Shown: piece after piece, positions 51,691 to 59,286 of the stretch
Layout of the letters: the number at the start of each line of letters is the position of its first letter
Numbering within the stretch: position 1 is the first letter of the stretch
Assembly (NCBI RefSeq): GCF_003581425.1
Contig: NZ_QXTG01000002.1
Span: 1,054,001-1,118,000 of the forward strand
DNA length: 64,000 nucleotides
Source of the DNA: Amnibacterium setariae
GTDB taxonomy: Bacteria; Actinomycetota; Actinomycetes; Actinomycetales; Microbacteriaceae
Direction of reading: 5' to 3'
Notes under the pieces: generated by a model
Told to the model about the DNA's origin: nothing
Databases searched by the model: none
The model's input: the letters and a program-made list of their open reading frames with translations, nothing else
Translations under genes and position numbers: made by a program

Positions 51691-52949
51691 GCGCACCGAC
51701 GCAGCAGCGCTGGCACCGCCGCGGCGGCGGGGCCGCGCTCGGGATGCTCGCGATCGTGATCCTCGGCGTCGGGCTGGGCTTCGGCCGCGCGGACGTCGCC
51801 CTGCTCGGGCTGCCGCTCGCCGCCACCGCGGCCGTCACCCTCCGCCGACCCGTCGGCGCCGCCTCCGCCGCGATCGCGGTGTCGGTCGAGGACGACGAGG
51901 TCGTCGCCCGCGTGCAGGTGGAGGGCGCCGCGGGCGTCGACTTCGTCGTGCTCTCGGCCGGCGCCTACGAGGAGCCGCCGACCACGGTCGTCGTGAGCCC
52001 GAGGCGCGCCGAGGACCTGGAGGCGCGCCTCCCCGTCCTGCACAGCGGCCCGCAGGAGGTGCTCCGCGTGAGCGGCCAGGTGTTCGCGGCCGGCGCCGAC
52101 CAGGTGCAGCACCTCGACCCGAAGGTCGCCCGCGCGACGATCGCGCCGAAGCGGAAGCGGGTGACCTCCCTGCTTCTGCCGCACCGCCTGACGAACCGCC
52201 CCGGCGGCCACGCCGCGCGCCGGCTCGGCGACGGCCTCGACTTCCGCGACCTCGCCCCCTTCACACCGGGCGACCGGCTGCGTCGCATCGACTGGCGCGC
52301 GACCGCCCGTTCGCCGCGCCCGGAGTCGGACCTGATCGTGCGGCGGATGGACGCGACCGCGGAGGCGGCCGCGGTGATCGTGCTCGACAGCCGCGACGAC
52401 GTCGGCCCGGCGGTCGTCGAGTGGGGCAGCAACCGCCCGGCCCGCAAGGGCACGGCGTCGCTCGACCTCGCCCGCCCGGCGGTCGCGGCGATCGCCGCGA
52501 GCTACCTGGAGGCGGGCGACCGCGTCGCCTTCCACGACCTCGTCCGCACCGGCGCGAGCGCGCGCAGCGGCGGCGGGAGGCGCAAGCTGGAGCAGGTCCG
52601 CGCGGTCGTGACGCAGACCGTCCCGCGCCCGGGCGGCTCGTTGAAGGCGCCGGTGCTGCCGACCGCCGCGGTCGTCTACCTGGTGTCGACGTTCCTCGAC
52701 GAGGACGTCGCGGGCCTCGCAGTGCTGTGGCGCAACGCGGGCCACCGCGTCGTCGCGATCGACGTGCTGCCCGCGCCGAGCCTGGAAGGCGCCGACGAGG
52801 AGCACCGCCTCGCGCACCGCATCCTGCAGCTGGAACGCACCGACCGCCTCGACCGCCTCCGCCGCCTCGACGTCACCGTCGTGCCGTGGCAGGACGCCGA
52901 CCGCGACGTCCTCCTCCGTCAGGCCGAGCGCTACCGGGGGCCGCGATGA
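51687..52949 (+). CDS. DUF58 domain protein
   Basis: 420 residues from GTG. Two N-terminal hydrophobic helices, a beta domain, then the DUF58 motif GDGLDFRDLAPFTPGDRLRRIDWRATARS, followed by a degenerate VWA-like region beginning AVIVLDSRDD (a partial DxSxx). Likely substrate or partner of the MoxR ATPase. Overlaps both neighbours by 4 bp. Confidence 0.9.
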   Translation: MSAPTQQRWHRRGGGAALGMLAIVILGVGLGFGRADVALLGLPLAATAAVTLRRPVGAASAAIAVSVEDDEVVARVQVEGAAGVDFVVLSAGAYEEPPTTVVVSPRRAEDLEARLPVLHSGPQEVLRVSGQVFAAGADQVQHLDPKVARATIAPKRKRVTSLLLPHRLTNRPGGHAARRLGDGLDFRDLAPFTPGDRLRRIDWRATARSPRPESDLIVRRMDATAEAAAVIVLDSRDDVGPAVVEWGSNRPARKGTASLDLARPAVAAIAASYLEAGDRVAFHDLVRTGASARSGGGRRKLEQVRAVVTQTVPRPGGSLKAPVLPTAAVVYLVSTFLDEDVAGLAVLWRNAGHRVVAIDVLPAPSLEGADEEHRLAHRILQLERTDRLDRLRRLDVTVVPWQDADRDVLLRQAERYRGPR

Positions 52950-53479
52950 GCGCCTCCACGCGCCCCAAGGTGCGCGCGGTCTTCCCGATCGGCCCGTGGG
53001 TGCCGGGCGTCGCGCTGCCGATCGCGGTCGCGCTGGTCGGGATCCTCGCCTCGCTGCTCGTGCTGCAGGAGCTGCTGCTCGTCGTCGGGGTCGTGCTGTC
53101 GGTCGTCGCCGCGTTCCGCGTCCGGACCCCGGCGCCGTGGCTGCTCGTCGCGCTGCTCGTCGTCGGACAGCTGCTGCGTGACCCGGCCGGCCTCGACGCG
53201 TCGCTCGCTGGCATCGTCCTCGCGCTGCACCTGCTCGTGGTTCTCGTGCTGCTGGCGCGGGCGGTACCGGTGCGGTCACGATTGCAGCTGGCCGCACTCG
53301 GTCCCGCCGCGCTGATGACCGGGCTGATCCAGGTCGTAGCGCAGGTGCTCGTCGCCATGCTTCTCGCGGCGCAGGACGTACTCAACGTGCTGCCGACGGC
53401 CTCGACCATAGGCGGGGCGCTCCTTACTGCAATCGCCGGTCTGCTGGTCCTGACGCGGACCGTCGAGCGCGACGCGTGA
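52946..53479 (+). CDS. Integral membrane protein at the end of the MoxR-DUF58 operon
   Basis: 177 residues, four or five hydrophobic segments (GVALPIAVALVGILASLLVL, LLVVGVVLSVVAAF, LAGIVLALHLLVVLVLLARA, LIQVVAQVLVAMLLAAQ). No family recognised. ATGA overlap with the DUF58 gene. GC content falls near its end, close to the islet boundary. Confidence 0.75.
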   Translation: MSASTRPKVRAVFPIGPWVPGVALPIAVALVGILASLLVLQELLLVVGVVLSVVAAFRVRTPAPWLLVALLVVGQLLRDPAGLDASLAGIVLALHLLVVLVLLARAVPVRSRLQLAALGPAALMTGLIQVVAQVLVAMLLAAQDVLNVLPTASTIGGALLTAIAGLLVLTRTVERDA

Positions 53480-54011
53480 GCGCCTTCGCAGACCGCTCGG
53501 AATCGCCGCAACGGCGCGGTGAGTGCGGCGAACGAGGCGACGGCGGGATCGAGGAACACCATGCGATTGGGTTGGGAACGGTGGGTGGAAGGTCCCGCTA
53601 CGCCGGGCACACCGCGGTGACGCGATCGTCGGACTCGGCACGACCTCGCCCGATCAGACATACATAGCGCGGACATGTGCTGGGCTCAGTACGTGGCGCG
53701 TTTTACGATCGCGTCACGCTCGTTCCCTCCGAGGCGTGTTCGCCAAGTCGGTGATCATGCCGCGACCGAGACAGCCCGGTTCGGAGAAGCGCAGTGCGGC
53801 ACTCCTGCCGACCTGATCGCGTGCCAGGCGCAAGTACCGCGTGCGGGCCAGAGGGCGTCCGCACTGCCGCAGATCAGTCCGATTCCACTGCCAGACGGGG
53901 GCCGATCGCAGCTCGCCCGCGGCCGCTCCCTTCGTGTCGTTCAGCTCCGGCGGACCTCGAACCGTCACCGACTACCACCAGTGTCGCGCGCTGGATGACC
54001 GACCCCGCTTG
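53480..54011. other. Non-coding left flank of the AT-richer islet
   Basis: About 530 bp with no gene I can support. A GTG at 53476 overlaps the preceding stop as GTGA and opens a 63-codon frame (VSAFADRSESPQRRG...) without recognised similarity; it may be the truncated start of a former operon member. No tRNA, integrase or clear attachment repeat is seen. Base composition shifts from very GC-rich to more balanced from about 53.6 kb. Confidence 0.5.
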
Positions 54012-54017
54012 TAGCGT
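54012..54017 (+). promoter_or_regulatory. -10 box (TAGCGT) for the islet operon
   Basis: TAGCGT ends 6 nt before ATG 54024 of a leader ORF, giving a leaderless transcript for the four-gene operon. Confidence 0.5.
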
Positions 54018-54023
54018 GTGCAC

Positions 54024-54053
54024 ATGAAGCCCACCGCCCCCCGTGTCCTATGA
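54024..54053 (+). CDS. Leaderless 9-codon upstream ORF coupled to the methyltransferase gene
   Basis: ATG 54024 encodes MKPTAPRVL and stops at TGA 54051-54053, overlapping the methyltransferase ATG 54050 as ATGA. No SD precedes the methyltransferase, so it is probably translated by coupling. Confidence 0.5.
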   Translation: MKPTAPRVL

Positions 54054-55243
54054 CGGCAGCTTCTGAATCGGTCATCAACACCCTCGCACAGGAGAGCCGC
54101 GGGTTCACGGCGGCCGAGTGGAACCAGTTGAACGCTCTGACTGATTCGAACTTCACCTCATCCGTCCTACGCCAACAGTTCTCACTCGAGGGATTACGAC
54201 GGTCCGGAACGTTCTTCACCGGCGCCGCCTGGAGCGACAGGTTGTGGACGCTTGTCCGGCCGACGCTGGGCTCGCACGCTGTTGTCGTCGACCCAGCTTG
54301 TGGCGCGGGCGACCTCCTAACGCCGGGCATTGCACTCCTCCAGAGGGATCATGTGGAAGCGACATTTCACGTCAACGACCTGCAAAGGGAGTGGGCCAGC
54401 ATCGCGTCTTCGCGTTTGAGGATCGCGAGCGGCGGTGCGATTACCGTTCGCGAATCCAACGGGGACTTCCTTTCAGATAGCGACAGCGTCGCACACGCGA
54501 CACACGTGCTTTTGAATCCACCATACGTACCCGTCCTGGCACAAACTTCGTGGGCGCAAGGACGCGTGAACGCTGCAGCACTTTTCGTGCACCGCGCTCT
54601 CGGGGCCATGCCTGAGGCTTCACACCTCTTCGCGATCTTGCCGGACGTCCTCCGATCGGGTTCCCGCTATGCCAAGTGGCGTCGCGAAGTCGAGCTGCTC
54701 GGCGGCACACAGGCCGTCATCCCTTTAGGTCAATTCGATGCCGACACCGACGTGCACGTCTTTTTACTTCACGTCGTAGTCGGAGCGCCCTCGAGCGTCG
54801 CTTGGACTCCCGCTTTCGAGATGCAATCGCAACGCCGGACAGTCGGCGAGATGTGCGACGTGCGCGTCGGCCCTGTGGTTCCACACCGAACACCTGAGAC
54901 GGGTCCAGAGGTGCCATACGTGACCGCCCGATCCCTTACATCAGGTACATCACTTGTTCGGCGATTCGACGGCAGAACACACCTCGGACCCCTAGTCCTA
55001 CTCAATCGAACATCCAGGCCCGGACAGCGTCCCCGTTTACGAGCGCGCTTGTATACCTCCTCAACACCACTGGCCGTAGAGAATCACCTGATCGTCCTCA
55101 CACCACGAGATCAAACTCTCTCAGCCTGCGAGGAATTACTGGAGATTCTCGACTCGCGTACCTCCTGCGAATACATCGACAGTCAAATCGCCTGCCGACA
55201 CCTCACGGTCGGTTCGGTCAAAGGAATCCCTTGGACGACGTAG
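54050..55243 (+). CDS. N6-adenine DNA methyltransferase-like protein
   Basis: 397 residues. AdoMet motif I DPACGAGDLL (81-90), preceded by GTFFTGAAWSDRLW (motif X region, 53-66); catalytic NPPY (156-159) in LLNPPYVP. The C-terminal half (PEVPYVTARSLTSGTS, LVLLNRTSRPGQRPRLRA, ENHLIVLTP) resembles the C-terminal recognition part of type I/IIG-like N6 methylases. It should methylate adenine in a specific DNA site, or bind DNA. No restriction nuclease follows. Codon use is clearly less GC-biased than in the flanks. Overlaps the next gene by 13 bp. Confidence 0.85.
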   Translation: MTAASESVINTLAQESRGFTAAEWNQLNALTDSNFTSSVLRQQFSLEGLRRSGTFFTGAAWSDRLWTLVRPTLGSHAVVVDPACGAGDLLTPGIALLQRDHVEATFHVNDLQREWASIASSRLRIASGGAITVRESNGDFLSDSDSVAHATHVLLNPPYVPVLAQTSWAQGRVNAAALFVHRALGAMPEASHLFAILPDVLRSGSRYAKWRREVELLGGTQAVIPLGQFDADTDVHVFLLHVVVGAPSSVAWTPAFEMQSQRRTVGEMCDVRVGPVVPHRTPETGPEVPYVTARSLTSGTSLVRRFDGRTHLGPLVLLNRTSRPGQRPRLRARLYTSSTPLAVENHLIVLTPRDQTLSACEELLEILDSRTSCEYIDSQIACRHLTVGSVKGIPWTT

Positions 55244-57330
55244 AGGACAGCACACCCCGCATTCGGTTCGCGCCTAGCATTCTTAAGAGGCTTGGCGAGG
55301 AACTGAATCCCAATATTGATCAGGGATTGCTGGAGCTTGTAAAGAATGCGTACGACGCAGACGCTCTCCACTGCACCATTGAACTAAACCCTGACGGCAC
55401 CGATTGCATCATCATCCAGGATGACGGTCGAGGCATGAGCGCCGACGAGATCATCAATGGATGGCTTATACTCGGTGCGTCAGCTAAGCGCTCCTCCGAA
55501 CGCACTCATCTAGGCCGCGTGCCGGCGGGAAACAAGGGATTGGGCCGACTAGCCGCCCTCCGCATTGGCCATCGAGCCGTCATGACATCGGCAACGGCCA
55601 CCGGCCCCGCTTTCACCGTGAATCTCGACTGGGATCTATTCGACAAAGCTTCAACCGTCGATGAGGTGTCCGTCGACGTTCAGCAGTCCCGCGCGACAGG
55701 AACTCCCGGGACGCGCATAGAAATACACAACTTGCGACATCCGATCGGACGGATCGAGGCCCGACGATTGGCGAGAGCCCTCGTTCTTCTCGCGGACCCG
55801 TTTTCTGATACGCCGAACTCCTTCCAGCCAACGCTCCTGAGCGCCGAATATGCCGACCTCGCCGAGCAAGTCGCGCATCGATACTTCGATCAAGCAGACT
55901 TCCACCTATCTGCAGAAGTCAAAGATGGTCGCGCCCGCGCAACAATCTCCGACTGGCGAGGCAACGTTCTTTGGACTGCCGAACACGAGGAAATCCTCCG
56001 AGCGAGACCTCGATCGGAGACAGAACCAGCTCAAGCGACGACGTACCAGATACCAAATACCTTCTTCGACTTCTGGGTTTTCATCCTCTCCCAGGAGACC
56101 TTCTCCAGCAGGCCCGTGCAGTTATCTGCGGTGCGCGAATGGCTGCAGTCCTTTGGCGGCGTGCACGTCTATGTGAACGATCTGCGTGTTGCCCCATATG
56201 GAAACGCGGGAAACGACTGGCTGGACCTAAACCTCTCGCGCGCGCGTAGCCCGGAGGACCGGCCGAGCACAAACACCGCAATAGGTCGACTAAGGGTCGA
56301 GGACGACAAAGACGCACTGCCTCAGAAGACAGACCGGACCGGATTCATAGAAACCGGCGCGTTCGACGACCTACGACGCTTTGCGACGGATGCTCTCGAC
56401 TGGCTGGCACGTAAACGCAGAGAACTTTCAGAAGCGAGGCGCCAGCAAAAGCGCGAGGACGCCGCACGAAACGCCAGAGCCAGCAGCGAAGCCGTCCGGA
56501 ACCAGATCAGGAATATAGCGGACGAGGGTAAGCGTCTCGAGGTCGAAAAAGCGTTTGATTCCTATGAACGATCGCGAGATCAAGAGAATGAAACGCTACG
56601 CCGTGAGATTCAACTATATCGCACTTTGTCGACCGCAGGCATAACGGCAGCAACGTTCGCTCACGAATCAACGGGCAACTCTCTCAAGCGCATCAGCATA
56701 CTGAGCAACGCAATGAAGGGCATGTTGGAGCGCGACGTGCCTGAGTTGTACCAGAGCAAGTACGCCTCCGTTATCAGCCGCGTTGGGTCAGCCGTTGAGT
56801 CGCTCAACGTCCTCACCTCTGCCACGACTTCGCTTATAAATCAGGACAAGCGGCGCATCGGCCGAGTTATACCCGACCAGATTGTGCTGAACATCATTGA
56901 CGTGTTCGAGCCGTTCTTGCGCGGACGTGATGTACTTGTTGCCTCCGAGATACCAACCACAAGAAGGCCGTTCCTGCGGGGGTCCGAAGCCGCTTTGGAA
57001 TCGATAGTCACGAATCTCTTGAATAACAGTCTTAGTTCGTTCGAGCGCACCTCTGGTGTGGAACGAAAGATCCAACTGCGGACAGCCTCAGAGAACGGCA
57101 ACTGGATCTTGCATGTCGACGACAGCGGTCCAGGAATCACCGACATTGATCCGGAGGAAATTTGGCAGGCGGGAGTAACCCAGCGCCCTGGAGGAACTGG
57201 ACTCGGTCTGACCATCGTTCGAGACACAGTGCTCGACCTGAACGGCACCGTCGAGGTGCAGCCGCACGGCGAACTAGGCGGCGCACAGTTCACAGTATCC
57301 CTTCCAGCACTAGGAGTAGTCAATGATTGA
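55231..57330 (+). CDS. Large protein with two GHKL ATPase domains (MutL/Hsp90-like plus histidine-kinase-like)
   Basis: 699 residues. N-terminal GHKL domain with LLELVKNAYDADA (33-45), DDGRGM (64-69) and GNKGLGRLAAL (100-110), as in MutL/Hsp90/MORC-type ATPases, then a transducer-like region to about 350. A charged coiled coil follows (about 385-465), then an H-box-like helix with H478 (TFAHESTGNSLKRIS). A second, histidine-kinase-type HATPase has N-box NLLNNSLSSF (595-604), DSGPGI (631-636) and GGTGLGL (654-660). No membrane segment. Probably a cytoplasmic sensor that switches state with ATP and may phosphorylate the adjacent receiver protein. Confidence 0.85.
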   Translation: MDDVEDSTPRIRFAPSILKRLGEELNPNIDQGLLELVKNAYDADALHCTIELNPDGTDCIIIQDDGRGMSADEIINGWLILGASAKRSSERTHLGRVPAGNKGLGRLAALRIGHRAVMTSATATGPAFTVNLDWDLFDKASTVDEVSVDVQQSRATGTPGTRIEIHNLRHPIGRIEARRLARALVLLADPFSDTPNSFQPTLLSAEYADLAEQVAHRYFDQADFHLSAEVKDGRARATISDWRGNVLWTAEHEEILRARPRSETEPAQATTYQIPNTFFDFWVFILSQETFSSRPVQLSAVREWLQSFGGVHVYVNDLRVAPYGNAGNDWLDLNLSRARSPEDRPSTNTAIGRLRVEDDKDALPQKTDRTGFIETGAFDDLRRFATDALDWLARKRRELSEARRQQKREDAARNARASSEAVRNQIRNIADEGKRLEVEKAFDSYERSRDQENETLRREIQLYRTLSTAGITAATFAHESTGNSLKRISILSNAMKGMLERDVPELYQSKYASVISRVGSAVESLNVLTSATTSLINQDKRRIGRVIPDQIVLNIIDVFEPFLRGRDVLVASEIPTTRRPFLRGSEAALESIVTNLLNNSLSSFERTSGVERKIQLRTASENGNWILHVDDSGPGITDIDPEEIWQAGVTQRPGGTGLGLTIVRDTVLDLNGTVEVQPHGELGGAQFTVSLPALGVVND

Positions 57331-57976
57331 CGTGTTGCCTCCGATTTCACGAATCAAGGTCATCGACGACAATCCAGATGTGCGTCAGGACATTGCACTG
57401 CAAGTCGAGTTGCTGAATAGATCTGTCGTCGAGGAAACTGGTCCCCTAGGAAGTCTCGACGACTATCTCTCCAGACCTCAGAACGCTGACGCGGCGATAA
57501 GCGACCATCAACTTAAGCCTTCCGGGTACGCGTCATTCGATGGTGCCGACCTTGTCGCTTCATGGTATCGCGTAGGCTTCCCCGCAATTCTGTGCACCAG
57601 TTACGAACGAGCCTCGGTCGATCGCTTGCGCAGCCTAAGACGATGGCTACCGGTTGTGTTGGGCCCCAACGACCTAGATCCCGACGGGCTCCTTGAGGGC
57701 ATTCGGCTTGTGCAGCGCGAGATTCACGGTCGCTTCACGCCGCAGCGCAAGCCACGCCGAGCGTTAATTCGGTTCACCGAATATCTCCCAGACACAAACG
57801 TCATTCTCGCCAAGGTGCCAGGATGGTCGGCTGAAGCAGTCGACATTAGGGTGATTGAGTTGCCCGAGCAGTGGCGAACAGATCCGCGCCGCCTCGAAGG
57901 TAGACGCGTCTTCGCCACTGCAAACTTGGAAGCGCAGCGGTTTGAAGATCTGTATGTGACGGGTTGGAATTCATGA
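57323..57976 (+). CDS. Atypical receiver-domain protein
   Basis: 217 residues; AGGAG lies 6 nt before the ATG and the start overlaps the GHKL gene by 8 bp. Residues about 10-135 have a receiver layout: acid pair D15-D16 (KVIDDNPD), likely phosphoacceptor D61 (AAISDHQL) and a Thr/Ser at LCTSY (92-93). The invariant receiver lysine before the last helix is missing (PVVLGPND). The C-terminal 80 residues (IRFTEYLPDTNVILAKVPGWSAEAVDIRVIELP) form a small unrecognised domain, not a DNA-binding one. Probably an effector or adaptor. Confidence 0.75.
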   Translation: MIDVLPPISRIKVIDDNPDVRQDIALQVELLNRSVVEETGPLGSLDDYLSRPQNADAAISDHQLKPSGYASFDGADLVASWYRVGFPAILCTSYERASVDRLRSLRRWLPVVLGPNDLDPDGLLEGIRLVQREIHGRFTPQRKPRRALIRFTEYLPDTNVILAKVPGWSAEAVDIRVIELPEQWRTDPRRLEGRRVFATANLEAQRFEDLYVTGWNS

Positions 57977-59052
57977 CAACGGCGACTAGCGGCTTGGGCG
58001 ATCTGCTCAACGTCGACATTCTTGATGTCGGTCATGGGAGTTGTGTGGTTGTACGAGCTGCGGACTCGGTTGTTTTGATTGACACGGGTCCGAACGGTGC
58101 AATTCTGGAGTACTTAGATCGTGAGGGCATAACCGAGGTTGACTGCGTAGTAATCTCGCATGCCGACGCCGACCATGTTCGTGGACTTTCGGCGATGCTT
58201 TCTGACGGGCGTGTTGTCCGACGCATTTACTGGAACGGCGATTCTGGGAAGGACTCGGACCTTTGGGAAGACATCGTGTGGCAACTCGACGATCTCGACG
58301 CTCAAGGGATTTTGCAGGCGCAGGACGAGGCCGGCAGAGGCGGAGTGATCTCAACTGGGGTGCCCACCGTTGAAGTCGCATTACTCGCGCCAGGCCTTGG
58401 CTTCCGTCGAAGGGGCGCGGGATCCACGGATCGCGCTGGTCGACAAATCACGTCCAACTCGATCAGCGTTGTAGCGCAAGTCAGAGTTGACGGAAGAGGT
58501 CTGCTTCTCATCCCAGGCGACCTCGACACGGTCGGGTTTGAGAACCTCGACGTTGCCCCGACGCAGTTGAAGTCGCAGTACCTCGTCCTGCCCCATCATG
58601 GCGGCCTGGGAGGAACGGGCCGCGCCACATACGAACTAGTCCGCTCCTTGGTCACCGCCGTCGAGCCCGAGCTCGTATTTGTCTCCAACGGAAGGCTGGT
58701 GAAAGCAAATCCGCGCGCAGAGGTCGTGGCAGCGGTCGCATCTGCGGTTCCAACCACATCGATTGCCTGCACGCAATTATCAAGCCGCTGCCATCCAACT
58801 GCCGTAGCCAGAGCAGGCGACAGCCGGCCCTATTCGGGCGGTTGGGGCAGAGGACGCTCGTGCGCCGGAACCATCCGACTCACGAGAACGAACGGAATTG
58901 ACGCTCCTTTAGATCGCAGTGCACACCTCGCGTTCATTTCGACTGAGGTCGCCACCCCCCAGTGCGGCGTTCTCGGCACGGTAGCAAGGAGCACCGCGCC
59001 AGAGGCCGAGGTCGAGGTCGAACCGACGTCTGGTGCTCAGGTCACGGTGTAA
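57973..59052 (+). CDS. ComEC/Rec2-like metallo-beta-lactamase-fold hydrolase
   Basis: 359 residues from ATG 57973, overlapping the receiver stop (ATGA). MBL motifs are DVGHGSCVVV, VVLIDTG, ISHADADHVRGL (the H-x-D-x-D-H variant of HxHxDH, 62-72), LLLIPGDLD and YLVLPHHGG. It is soluble, unlike full ComEC. The last 90 residues contain spaced cysteines (SIACTQLSSRCHP, GRSCAGTIRL, TPQCGV) that could bind zinc. It may cleave a nucleic acid or a phosphodiester signal, and is the only hydrolase in the islet operon, hence the likeliest effector. Confidence 0.82.
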   Translation: MTTATSGLGDLLNVDILDVGHGSCVVVRAADSVVLIDTGPNGAILEYLDREGITEVDCVVISHADADHVRGLSAMLSDGRVVRRIYWNGDSGKDSDLWEDIVWQLDDLDAQGILQAQDEAGRGGVISTGVPTVEVALLAPGLGFRRRGAGSTDRAGRQITSNSISVVAQVRVDGRGLLLIPGDLDTVGFENLDVAPTQLKSQYLVLPHHGGLGGTGRATYELVRSLVTAVEPELVFVSNGRLVKANPRAEVVAAVASAVPTTSIACTQLSSRCHPTAVARAGDSRPYSGGWGRGRSCAGTIRLTRTNGIDAPLDRSAHLAFISTEVATPQCGVLGTVARSTAPEAEVEVEPTSGAQVTV

Positions 59053-59273
59053 GAGGGAGCCAGGAAACCGACACCCCTCAAGCGCGACAGCGAGAGCAGC
59101 ACTCGGAGGTCGCCCAAGTTGTGCTGTTGAATTGGTGTCCGAGACTGCGTGACGGTCTCGAATTAAACTTTGTTGCCTGTGAAGGCTGACATGTAACTCC
59201 GAAGCACGCGGCCCGACGACGCGGCGCATTCGAGGGGTGCTGTCAGCCCCTCCCTCGCCTCAGCCGCGGGTCC
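59053..59273. other. Right flank of the islet, non-coding
   Basis: About 220 bp. It begins AT-rich (for example TTGAATTGG and AATTAAACTTTG) and becomes GC-rich by about 59.2 kb, marking the islet boundary. A small hairpin (GAGGGG 59232-59237 with CCCCTC 59247-59252) sits upstream of the next promoter. No gene or attachment repeat found. Confidence 0.5.
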
Positions 59274-59279
59274 TAGCGT
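59274..59279 (+). promoter_or_regulatory. -10 box (TAGCGT) for the MmyB-like regulator
   Basis: TAGCGT ends 7 nt before the ATG at 59287. Confidence 0.45.
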
Positions 59280-59286
59280 CGAGGAC

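Noticed and set aside
53523-53998. Several 80-110-codon frames in the left flank of the islet
   Set aside because: No domain, no promoter spacing or SD, mutually overlapping on both strands, and composition of random sequence.
54050-59052. Interpretation of the islet as a classical type I restriction-modification system
   Set aside because: There is no HsdR-like helicase/nuclease and no separate HsdS. The other three genes are a GHKL protein, a receiver and an MBL hydrolase.
53480-59286. Integrase, tRNA or attachment-site repeats bordering the islet
   Set aside because: I looked for a tRNA 3' end, an integrase frame and matching direct repeats on both flanks and found none.
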